NCBI GenBank assembly: GCA_022393335.1
Contig: JAJEKB010020868.1
Location: 512,556 to 576,555 of the forward strand
Length of the DNA stretch: 64,000 nucleotides
Direction: 5' to 3'
DNA from: Macrotrachela quadricornifera
Taxonomy: Eukaryota > Rotifera > Eurotatoria > Philodinida > Philodinidae
Of this stretch, positions 23,115 to 33,532 are shown in pieces. Within the stretch, counting starts at the first letter, position 1, and each line of letters opens with the position of its first letter. The notes under the pieces were generated by a model. The model worked only from the letters and a program-made list of their open reading frames with translations, did not search any database and had not been told where the DNA came from. Both the position numbers and the translations under genes were made by a program.

Positions 23115-25300
23115 ATGAATCCTGACGAACGTCGGACTATAGAGTCCTTTTTTATTTCTACTAACAAAAAACCACGTAATAATGAAGAACAAACAGAATA
23201 AAACGTGACTCTTCTATCTTCATTATTAACTGAATCTGACAATCTGATTTCTCTTTTTGGTGTTTCTTCATGTTCTGATGATCAAACTACATGTGATCTT
23301 GTTTCTGACACATCATTATCGTCTCACGCAACCTCAATTCCTTTGAATCAAAGTTTTGAAGCAAAATCTGCTCCAAATGATGTTAGTACATCATGTGTTA
23401 ATCCTCCTGCTCAACCAAAATTGACAATTTATCCGTTGAATCATCAAAAACGTTCATTTCAGTCTAGCTAGTATATTGATAAACAGTGGTTGGAGTATTC
23501 TGTTCAAAAAGATGCCTGCTATTGTTGTTACTATCGTTATTTTTCTGCTAATAAATTATCTTTTAGTGATGTTTTTTCCATTTTAGGGTTGAATAACTGG
23601 AAAAGAGCTTTGCAGAAAGATAGTGGTCTGATAAAACACGCATCGTCTCAATCATATATAACTGCAACAAAAAATTATTGATCATATAAACAACGAGAAG
23701 AAACTGATTCCAGTGTTCTTAAGAAATTAGATTCTGGTCGTGCTATTCAAATACGTAAGAACCGTAATCGTCTTGTGAAGATTTGTTCCACATTACACAT
23801 TTTAGCACGTCAAATGATTAGTTTTAGAGACCACCAGGGGAATAAACAGTACGTAAATTTGATCTATCGGGTGGTCCAGAATAAATGGCGGTCTCAGTAT
23901 CTTGCCAATATTTCACTTATTTCTCGTTGTTTATAAGGCAAACTTTTTTTTAAAAGATGCGTCTTTAAATTCTCTATAATCTGGCCTATTTCAAAAGTCT
24001 CGCTTAAGATTCGTTAAATTATTACTGGTGATGAAACAGATTGTTTTGAAAACTACAACTTTCTAACAACAAGTCTTTAGTAATATTATCACATCTCAAA
24101 ATAGGTATACAATGCAGTAATGTAACACAGTGGGTATTGTAGAGAAAACTTTGCTCTACAAAATGGTATAGTTGGTTTATCAGATACACTCGAATACTAT
24201 GGATATACTTCAACAGAACATTGTATACGACATTCATCGTCAGAATAGAAGATATTAATTTTTTTTTGTGAATACAATTATAAAATGTTCTATCAACGTT
24301 TGCCCAAAGGATCCGAACATTTCTGATAAACCAGCTATACGATATTCTAGAGTAAACTTTTCTCTACAAAACCTACTGTGCCACATTACTCCATTATATA
24401 CCCATTTTCAGATAGGATAATCGACTTTTATAGTCCCTAATAAAAAAAAACTGCATTTCAAACTTATTGAGTATATTGATTATAACATCATCATTTGTCA
24501 ATGAAGTTTGAAAGATTTTTCAACCAAAATAACCAGTTAAAAAAGCTCGAAAAATGTCTCATATAAAAGAGTACTTTTTTTGAATAATTTTTGTTCTTCT
24601 GGTCGACTTTTCATGAGACTATTCGCTAAAAACTTGTTGTTAGAAAGTTGTAGTTTTCAAAACAATCTGTTTCATCACCAGTAATAATTTAACGAATCTT
24701 AAGCGAGACTTTTGAAATAGGCCAGATTATAGAGAATTTAAAGACGCATCTTTTAAAAAAAAGTTTGCCTTATAAACAACGAGAAATAAGTGAAATATTG
24801 GCAAGATACTGAGACCGCCATTTATTCTGGATTACCCGATATTTTTAAAAGGTCCAGAGAGCTCTTTCTAAAGAATAGAATTCTTAAAAATTATTAGAAC
24901 GATAAGTTGCTTTGGTTTAAGGAGGAATACTGATGCTGGATAATCTGACTCATTCTTTTACAATGTATTGTTCGCCATTTTTTTTCTATTTTAGAAGTTC
25001 AAATCGGGGTTATTTTTTTTTAAATTCTTCATTGGGTAGCAAAAACTGATCTTATAGTTGGATCCATATTTCAAGATTCTTCGCATAATGCTAATTATTT
25101 GAGTCATGATATTCAGAATGAATTACTTCATATTATGAGTGATGAAACTCGTGAAGAGATTTCATCTATGGTATGCCAAGTTTATTTAGTTATCTGACAT
25201 AATTGAGTTACTCGTTGTTATCTCCAGGTACAGAACTGTAATTATGCATTAATGGCCGATGAATGTGGAGATATCAGCGAAACACAACACTTATCAATTG
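23115..25300 (+). pseudogene. hAT-like transposase (TTF zinc-finger/DUF4371), broken and twice interrupted
   Basis: Starts at ATG 23115 (MNPDERRTIESFF). A BED/TTF-type zinc-finger region follows, with WLEYSVQKDACYCCYYRYFS and a conserved SANKLSFSDVF block, ending near RQMISFRDH (about 23830). After a 973-bp insertion the DUF4371 region resumes near 25085 with DIQNELLHIMSDETREEISS, then a 57-bp intron (25171-25227, GT..AG), then NCNYALMADECGDISETQHL. Coding stops at about 25300, where a 4.6 kb foldback begins; no continuation was found beyond it. In-frame stops occur at 23199, 23469 and 23679 and the catalytic C-terminal half is missing, so it is dead. Confidence 0.82.
23867..24839. mobile_element. 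TA-flanked TIR element (973 bp) inside the hAT-like pseudogene
   Basis: Ends are TCGGGTGGTCCAGAATAAAT on the left and TCGGGTAATCCAGAATAAAT read inward from the right, flanked by TA at 23865-23866 and 24840-24841. Arms of about 210 bp (to about 24075 and from about 24630) are nearly identical; a second, looser inverted pair lies inside (about 24090-24180 and 24320-24420). No protein is encoded. TIR style and TA target suggest a Tc1/mariner relative. Confidence 0.8.
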
Positions 25301-25347
25301 TTATTCCCTCTACTGAAAGGAGGGTATTACGCAAAGTAGCTATGTTC

Positions 25348-25425
25348 GTTCGTTCGTTCGTATCTTCGTTCGTTCGTTCGTATGTTCGTATGTTCGTTCG
25401 TTCATACATACGTATGTTGATTCTT
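25348..25425. repeat. TTCG/TATG tetranucleotide microsatellite
   Basis: A run of GTTCGTTCGTTCG mixed with GTATGTTCG units lies just inside the left end of the 4.6 kb foldback. The right end has a related run of ACAAACAAACAAAC near 29820-29840, so simple repeats mark the same relative position in both arms. Confidence 0.85.
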
Positions 25426-27316
25426 TCTTAATGCAATAGTATGTATAGTAAAATTTGACCGAAGGGTAATCGGGGTCGGGGAACTCGAATCTGATGTTAG
25501 TTTTTCAAAATTTGTTTGGGGACCATTTTTTTACACAAAGAACAAATTTTTAACAAAGAACATTTGCTTTTATGAAGTTTGGTCAAAGGCAGTTGAGGTC
25601 GAGGAACCTGAATCTGACTTCAGTCTTTTTAATTTTATAAATGAATAGCTTGACAGTAGTTAAGAAACACGATTTCTACGAGAAATAGCTGACCGAGTCT
25701 TTAGACGAGCGTTACTTTTGTTATTAATATTCTCTCTATTGAAAGGAGAGTATTGTGCCGAGCGAGTAAACTTCGTATGTTCGTATATATGTTCATTCCC
25801 ATATTTGTAATCCTTTCCATATATCGCCCGCGCATTGAAGGTAAGCTTGATGGAAGATTTTTTGGGTCGAGGAATTCGAATCTGTGATTAGCTTTTTAAC
25901 ATTTTTTACGAAAAAGAAAATTTCCTATAAAGTTTAACCGAAGGCTTTTGGGGTCAAGGAATCCAATGGTATCGTTAGTTTTTTATGATTTCGTAACGAA
26001 TAAAACTTTTTACGAAAAAAAAATGATTTTTTTATAAAATTGAACCAAAGCGTTTTTAAGGTAAAGAATCAGCTGGTGTGATTAGGTTTGAAAAGGGTAT
26101 AAATTTACTATTTCGTCGACTGAAGAAAGAGTGATACGGAAAAAAGTGAAATGCCTTTGTTTGTTCGTGGCAGATCAACGGTAAAAAAACATGTTCCTAG
26201 AAAAACAAATAAGAAATCTCAACTTCGAAAGAATCAAATCGTAACGTTTCAGCAAAGGTTTTTGGGATCGAGAAATTGAATAGTGTCATTCATCTTTAAA
26301 TTTTTTAAATGATTTTTTTATTAAAAGAAGGCCGTTTTTTACGAAATGACGATTTGTCTCGTGGATTGGAGGAGAGATCATACTGCATAAAATAAGTTTG
26401 TAATTATACACATATGCTCTGTTCTAGAGTTCCTCTGTATCTTCCTGTATCCAAGCCAATCTGAAAATGTTGTCAGCTAGTTTAATATCAAAAGATTGTA
26501 ATGTTTTAGTTGAAAATTATATGAAGAGTAATGGAGGGTAAAAAATTCACATCTGAAGTCAAATTTGTGGTTAGTAGCAAGTAGTGCTCATCCTACGGAT
26601 TCGCTGACCCTTTTCTGAAAGAAAATTCAGTGTGATTACCATTCAAAAAAGTTTTCTTTTAGATCATCTGATATCTTTATCCTTTTGATTGTTGCATGAA
26701 AGCTACGAAATAAAATATTCACTCTAGCGATGATCGTTTTATAGAAATATCCCTATATAGATCCATATATAAACGACAAGGAAATCTCAAAAACGAGTTT
26801 ATTGTCTTCGTGTGAGATTGATCATGTCTAATAGGGATATATGACCATATTCACTGGTTTGAGACGTCATATTTTCTAATCCTAAACTCTGACTTGTTTC
26901 AACAAAACGAAGAGACAAACATTCATGCCTTTTTAAGTGCAATATTTATCGCTATATGACTGTTTCCTTAAGAAAACGGAATTAGATACGGCTCAGATGT
27001 TTCAGTTTGTTCATCAAGTTCAATAGCATGACCAGGTGACGATTACTTCAAACCACAATTCCGTGAAAAAATATCTTTTTTCAAACTTGAGAATTCCGGA
27101 CAGCTTAAAGTTTTAGGACGACACGAATTCATATCTATTTCTGCTTACGCTACAATAAGCAAATAACCCTGTTAGTATTCCCAACTCCTTTACTGAATAT
27201 ACTCTGTTACATAAAATGTCTAATAAAGAATTATTTTTGCTCAAGAATCGAGTTATTTGAGAATCTATTAAGACATTTCAAATCTCACTTAATGCACTTA
27301 TGATAAAGTTTTTAAA

Positions 27317-27713
27317 TCAACGACTAGTCGTTCGTCGGCCTCCCACTGGTCGGCCACTCACGACTAGCCGTTTCCATGTACGCTTTGTTTTTCTGTCTGT
27401 CATCTGTCATATTAGGATTCTCATGCGCACAAAAGTAGCTTACTCGTAACATATCGATACGCAATCCGAAACTTCCAACACCCCGATAACATTGTGTAGT
27501 TTTCATCAGTTTTCAATTTCTTTCTTATTTTTACAAAATTCTATTTTGCCGAATTCGTTATCAAACAAGATTAATTAGGTTCTTGAAAAATCCACTTTAA
27601 TTACTTAAGACTTATTTCAAAACTATGCTTTGAAATAACGTTCTAAGTCAACGTCTAGTCGTTCGTCGGCCTCCTTCCGGTCGACCACTCACGACTAGCC
27701 GTTTGCATATTTA
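27317..27713. repeat. Direct repeat of a 50-60-bp hairpin (ACTAGTCG...CGACTAGCCG)
   Basis: Two copies about 335 bp apart (27317-27374 and 27650-27708) share TAGTCGTTCGTCGGCCTCC and CCACTCACGACTAGCCGTTT. Each can fold on itself through CTAGTCG/CGACTAG and GGCC pairing. They are clearly GC-richer than the surroundings. Function is unknown; they sit in the core of the 4.6 kb foldback. Confidence 0.6.
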
Positions 27714-29902
27714 ACGCCACTATATAGATCGATATTAGTTCAGCTTTGAAGTTAATGGATGCATCTCGTCTAAATTCTTCTCAGTATGCTTGGCATTTGT
27801 GAGTACGCTAGTTAAGAAGAAACTAAAAAAGAACTATTTAAGAATTGCTACAATAGAGTACAACACATTGTGGTCTAAGAAAGAGTTTCCTCTATTTTGG
27901 AATATAATTTTACGATTAATATCTATGAAGACTGAACAACAGAACTTCAAACAGTCGCTTCATTTTTTACATGTTTTTCTGCAAATCACACTCAAAGATC
28001 TAAAATATAACAATCAATAAAGAAAACTGTTTACATTAGAATCAATATCAAACATAGATTCACGACCCTTGAATATCCGTGAGTCAAGCTTGAAACAACA
28101 AACAGTTCATCAAAGAAAGGTAAGAAATAGATCGCAAACATTTTTACTGACTTTGAATTCGTAATTTACGTGGTCGATAACGATAAGTCAAGTTTTATTA
28201 GAAACGATGATTCACTAATTTATCATTATTTAATACCTACCGCTATTGAAAAACTAACTCAAGATTTTGATTCCTCATATTCAATTGTCTCTAGTGGAGT
28301 TTTACTGGGGACAGTTTATATTATTTCTTATTAATTATTTGACAAACCAACTCAGTTTTCATTTATTGATGTTTCACCATCTTGGATCAAACTTTTTAAG
28401 AAAAAAAGTAAAACTAATTACTAATTGTTTGGTAACTTATTACTGACGACAAATTTGACTCCATATGCGAATTCTTTACCCCCATTACCCTTCGTATAGC
28501 TTTCAACTAGAATATCATAAGCTTTTGATATTAATCTAACTAATAACATTTTCAGATTCGCTTCAATACAGAAAGAGAGAGAGAAACTTTAGAAGAGAGC
28601 ATACCTGTATAACTACAAACTTATTTTATGCTATATGACCTCTCCTCGAATCCACGAGACAAATCGTTTTTTCGTAAAAAAGTCTTCTTTCACTAAAAAA
28701 ACATTTGAAAAATTCAAAAATTAATGGTACCATTCGATTCCTCCATCCCGAAAACTTTTACGAAAACGTTAAGATTCGATTTTTTCAAAGTTGCGATTTC
28801 GTGCTGGTTTATCTAAGAACACGTTTTTTTTGACTCTTGAACTGGCAGACACAAATAAATGCATTTCACTTTTTCCCCAATCACTCTCTCTTCAGTCGAA
28901 GAAATAATAAATCTACAAACTTTTGAAACTTAATCACACTAGTTCATTGCTCGCCCTTCAAAGTACTTTGGCCAAATTCTATAAAAAAAAGTAATTATTT
29001 TTTCGTAAAAAAATTATTGTTACAAGATCATAAAGAACTAATAGTACCATTGGATTCCTCGACCCCAAAAACCTTTTGGTCAAACTTTTTAAAACAATAT
29101 ATTTTTTTTAAAAAAAGTCGTTTTTTTTCGTAAAAAAAAATTTTTGTCACAAGATCATAAAAAACTAATAGTACCATTGGATTCCTCGACCCCATAAACC
29201 CTTTGGAAACATTTTTAGGAACTGTTACGTTTTATTATTATCGAGATAATCGTTGCTGATTTCTGATTGGTTAGGACCGACAGACAGACAAACTTTATGG
29301 AATTTACGGCCCTATAACCCTGCTTTCAGAAAAGGGAATAACTAACTAAATAAACAAGTAACGCTCGTCTGAAGACTCGCTCAGCTCTTTCTCGTAGAAA
29401 TCGTGTTTCTAAATTACCGTCAAGCTATTCATTAATAAAATTTTAAAAAATCGAAGTCAGATTCAAGTTCCTGGACATTAACGGCCGTTGACCAAACTTC
29501 ATAAAAAACAAATGCTTTTTGTTAAAAATTTGTTGTTTGTTTAAAAAATTGATCGTCAAAAACTTTTTATGCAACTGACTTCAGATTTGAATCTCTCGTC
29601 CTTGATTATCGTTCGGTCAACCTTTATAAAAAAAGTTTTTTTGTAAAAAAAGTGATCCTTTGTGTAAAAAATTGAATCCGAAAAAAACTTTAAAAAACTA
29701 ACATCAGATTCGAGTTCCTCGACCCCGATTACCCTAGAGTCAGCTGTTTTTCAATCAAAGTATAAAGAATTGTGAAAGATAAAATTTTGCTGCAATCTGA
29801 TTGGATTAGACAAGCAAACGAACAAACAAACAAACAAACTTTAAGCATTTTTAGCCACCGGATTAAACGGTGTATAACCCTTTCTTTCAGAAAAGGGAAT
29901 AA

Positions 29903-30490
29903 TGTTTAAATGACGTAATAAAAATTCAATTAAACATACGAAAAATAATTAATATTTATCTACAGTTCGTATGAATAAAATGAGACAATGCCATGCCAAA
30001 GAAAACGACGTCGGAAATAGCCTTAAATGATACCAAATGGTGAAAATAGAACGAAAAATTATGGTTGTTTTCTATCGAAAAAAACAGCCTGTAAAACAAG
30101 CTGACGGATTACGGCGAAATACGTTGAGAATTACTATCCATTTCAAAATAGAAGAACCGGTTGGTATGAGTGGGATAACTCCGAAATGCGAGTAGTTAAA
30201 AGTCTGCGATTTTTTTGCATTCGAAAGACAAACATGGGGCGCGTAAATCACGTGATGAACACAAAAGTTTTTGAACAAATTTTCATTGGATTTTGGCGGG
30301 TTTTCTGGAAAACTTTGAGATTCGAAGGTTTCAGAAATTTTATTTTTGACTTTTCTTTATTAGCAATGATAGACTAGACATTTTTCTATATACTCTAAAA
30401 AAAATAGGAACTTTACTGAATCCCCAAAAAGGGTTCGGTAGATTACAAAAAGCTTGCAAATGTGTTCAAAGTTTAAAATAAATGCGGAAA
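29903..30490. other. Remaining interior of the 12.8 kb composite, no gene recognised
   Basis: Between the 4.6 kb foldback and the right arm. Short open frames at 30072-30377 on both strands overlap each other and show no recognisable feature. The hAT-like transposase does not continue here, so the foldback insertion was probably accompanied by loss of its 3' half. Confidence 0.4.
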
Positions 30491-32438
30491 TAGAGATGGG
30501 CGATTCCGACCCTAAAAAAACTAAAATCTGCCGATTCTGATATGATTCTACAAATAATTTAACCGGTTCCGATACGATTCCGATTTTTAATTTCAATATA
30601 ATTGGAATCGGCAACAGTTTATATGAGTCAGAATTTTTTCTCCAAGTAATAATTGAATCAGTTATTCAGAAACTTATTGAAACAATATTTGTTAAATAGT
30701 TACACTAGTAAGTGCTCCTGAAAACAGAACAATGCAAGTCAATTATCTATAAATTAATTTATAAATGCTTTTTCAGTCATATTCACGAATACGAAAAATA
30801 AAAGTCACTATCAAAAAATGGGTTGAGTTCATCAGCTGGTTCTTCACTGTCATTGCTTTTCTCTTGACTAAGAAGATCATTAGAATTTCCATTGATTATT
30901 TACAAACTCTTTATTGCTTCTTTGTTTTCGTTTCTATGCATTCATACTGCCCGAAGGGGTTAACCGAAAGAAAAAAAGAATGAATGCACTTCAGTTAGTC
31001 ATAACGGCGATTAAAATGTTTTGTTTATATTAAAAACCTTTAAAGAAAAGAAAGAAGTCTGAAAAATAGCGCTGACAAACTATTTTTATAACAACCACCT
31101 AAAATTAAACAGAAAAAAAATGAAATTTTATTGTGATACTTGAAGCAAGATTATTTCTATTCAAAAAGAACTAAAATTTAGCGATTCCGATACGGTTCCG
31201 ATTCTAGAAATAGTTGACTTTGCACATCCCTATGCGAAAATCTCGGATTTAAATCCGAGAGTTATGTGTACTTCAAAAAGTGAATAAGACATATGAGTTA
31301 TTCTATAATATGTCGACTAGAGCTCACCGGGTACGAATCCAGATCCGGATCTGAAAATTTTAAGTTGATCTAGTGTAGGCACGTTCTAAGTCCGTAAATT
31401 ACTATTGACCAGAAAAAATATTCATTACATATAATAATTTTTGCTTTGATTTTCTTCAGAAAATGGTGACTTTATTTATGAAGAAGAAGTGATAGAATTC
31501 AAAAACTGAGAAAATTCGAAGCAATATTACACTGAGGGAGGTGGTATTTCGGATTTTTCTCACCTGGTGCACGAGATCTTAGGCTTATTTTTCTATAAGA
31601 CATAGATCTCATCAAGACACATCTTTTGCCACTGAATTGTAAGAATAAAAAACCTGGAAAGCCAAGCTAGCATGGATGGCGCTGTAGTCGATCCTATCTG
31701 GTGATCAATGATTCAACTCACACAGTGATATAATATCTTTAGAAATTACACAAAGCGAGTTCAGATTCATGGTCAGCTTAGAAAACTGGGTATGGAGGAG
31801 TTATTTTAGAATGGATTTGTGCTTGTATCTACCGAGATTATGGTCATAGGTAATCTCATGGATCTATGATAGATATATGATATACAGAGATATCAGTATT
31901 TTCACAATAATGCACCAATATTAATAGCCATCGAGTTCGAATTTTTTCCATTTGATAACTCTTATTAGTAGCGGCAAAACCATGCTTCTAGAACACCCCA
32001 AAACCACTAGTCATCTGAGACATATTTACGTACACTGGCCTCAAGATACAGATTTTGTGCATTTTGGGACCCTGATTAGGCATTTTTCACTTGAAAAACT
32101 ACGATTTCATTCAAAACGAATATCATATTCGGAATCAGCGTTAAAAACTGAGTCGATCCGTATATATTTTAAATAGTTCTGAGAAAAAATTTTTTTTTGA
32201 AAAAATTCCTGTACTCCGCCTCAGGGATGGTCTGGTGAATAATGACAGTTTTGTCGATAACTCAACTATTTCTTGCCAGATCCTTCTCATCTTCGAACTC
32301 GACCGAGATATTAATGAGACAAAGCTGTGTAAAAAAATCTCCGGTCAATCGCTCACATTTTTGAAGAGTTATCGAATAAACGGCCGGACACACTGACCGA
32401 TTTTAGTAGTGTACTCACTTTTTGAGCACACAAAAAAG
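30472..32438. repeat. Right inverted arm of the 12.8 kb composite
   Basis: Mirror of the left arm, interrupted by a 740-bp hAT-like insertion at 30491-31230 that the left arm lacks. The empty site of the left-arm MITE is preserved here near 31243. The frame at 31952-32176 mirrors the one at 19848-20132 in the left arm and is not a gene. Confidence 0.8.
30491..31230. mobile_element. hAT-like non-autonomous element (740 bp), 8-bp TSD
   Basis: Ends are TAGAGATGGGCGATTCCGAC on the left and TAGGGATGTGCAAAGTCAAC read inward from the right. Flanks are TGCGGAAA (30483-30490) and TGCGAAAA (31231-31238), seven of eight identical. The left arm of the composite retains the uninterrupted site near 21420 (GCGAAAACCTCGG in reverse complement). 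Subterminal zones repeat GATTCCGATACGATTCCGA words. The frame at 30765-30983 shows no transposase feature. Confidence 0.85.
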
Positions 32439-33523
32439 TATCTGAAATTGTGTTTCAAATGATTTTTTTTATGTGACTCTACTTTCAAAGAAAGTTTCAT
32501 ACATCACTTATATTTCTTATTTTATTCATCAATATTATATGAAAATAATTTTTAAATATAAATCTATTAAAATTTCTATAGAATATTTCTCTAAGTCTTT
32601 TCAAGATAGATCTAGTTGGAATACGTATCCTTTAAATATTTTCCATTTTGATTGAAAATAATCTATTTTTCCGACAAATTGTTATCGATATGTCGATTGA
32701 ATATAGTATATATCATCCTATGTATGAGCTTTCATATTTCTCTTTTTATGTTCTCTATCCATAAGGATTATTGCACTTTCTTTCTCATCTACGAAAACTA
32801 TATTTTATATTTATCGTTCTTTGTTACAATTTTATTATTCAATTTTTAAAAAAATAAATTATCAGTGATACTTCTTACAGTCATCATATTTCAGTAACTA
32901 TCCATTCATTACATGAATTTTGATGGTGTAAAGGTCTTGAATATATCTTAAAAGCAGATATTAGACGATTTCGGTTCGAATCTGGATCGAAGGAAAATGT
33001 TGTTTTTGTGTTGTTATTGAGCAATATTTACTTGTTATTTTCGTTATGTGTTGTGCAATATGATTTATATACGTAATTAAGTGTAATTTTTTTTATCGAT
33101 TTGACGAAGAGGAAAGAAAAAGGAGATGTTATTTAAAATGAATTTCTATGAAAAATGATTAAAAGTTCTTTCTCAATCTAAATAAATATCTTCAAATCTT
33201 TTTAATCTAATTAAAAATTTTACATAATTCTTAACTATAATATGATTTCTAGTTTTTTTTCATATTGTAAGATCATTAAATATCTTTTCATTGATTCAAA
33301 AAAAGATATATATCACATATAGTATCATAAAGTTTTTCTATTTTATATTGTTTAATTAAATTTGACTGATCGTAACCAAAAATAATTAAGCGATTATTAA
33401 AAGTAAAAATTTCATTAGGATTGATATTAAAATTTATTGATTGTGACTATTAACTGTATAAAGTATAGAAAATTGATATTTATTCAAGCGTAGTATCACA
33501 ATTTGATTTGATTTATAAACAAA
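32439..33523. other. AT-rich spacer between two large inverted-repeat elements
   Basis: Very AT-rich sequence with AT-biased open frames (32473-32655, 32652-32849) that look like chance. The one feature of note is a tRNA-like segment at 32917-32993, listed separately. No other gene is visible. Confidence 0.5.
32917..32993 (+). tRNA. Possible decayed tRNA or tRNA-derived SINE head
   Basis: A 77-nt segment contains an A-box-like TGGTGTAAAGG and a B-box-like GGTTCGAATC at tRNA spacing. A T-arm of five pairs (TTCGG/CTGGA) can form, as can an acceptor of six of seven pairs (ATTTTGA with TCGAAGG, wobbles included) and an anticodon-like stem ATATC/GATAT with an oversized 9-nt loop. A T-run (GTTTTT) follows about 10 nt downstream, as at Pol III terminators. 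The D-stem is weak and the anticodon loop is abnormal, so a working tRNA is unlikely. Confidence 0.3.
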
Positions 33524-33532
33524 GAAATTTTG

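Larger units (their letters stand above)
25301..29902. mobile_element. 4.6 kb foldback element with duplicated ends and repeated arm motifs
   Basis: The outer ends are TTATTCCCTCTACTGAAAGG and, read inward from the right, TTATTCCCTTTTCTGAAAGA. A second copy of this end sits inside each arm (near 25726 on the left and about 29309-29342 on the right), so each arm is a tandem of two terminal units. The arms run to about 26400 and from about 28560. A GGTCGAGGAA..GAATCTGA-type motif recurs about every 90-200 bp in each, in opposite orientation. The core (26400-28560) has AT-rich sequence, a repeated hairpin and open frames I do not recognise. No clear target duplication is visible. Confidence 0.7.
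19651..32438. mobile_element. 12.8 kb composite element with long inverted arms and a dead hAT transposase
   Basis: The outer ends are inverted copies starting TTTTTTGTGTACTCAAAAAG on the left and TTTTTTGTGTGCTCAAAAAG read inward from the right. The arms stay alignable to about 21433 and back to about 30472. Between them lie a hAT-like transposase pseudogene, a tandem-repeat block, a 4.6 kb foldback element and smaller insertions. No target duplication is visible at the outer ends. Whether the hAT-like gene once mobilised these arms, or is a passenger, cannot be told from the sequence. Confidence 0.65.
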
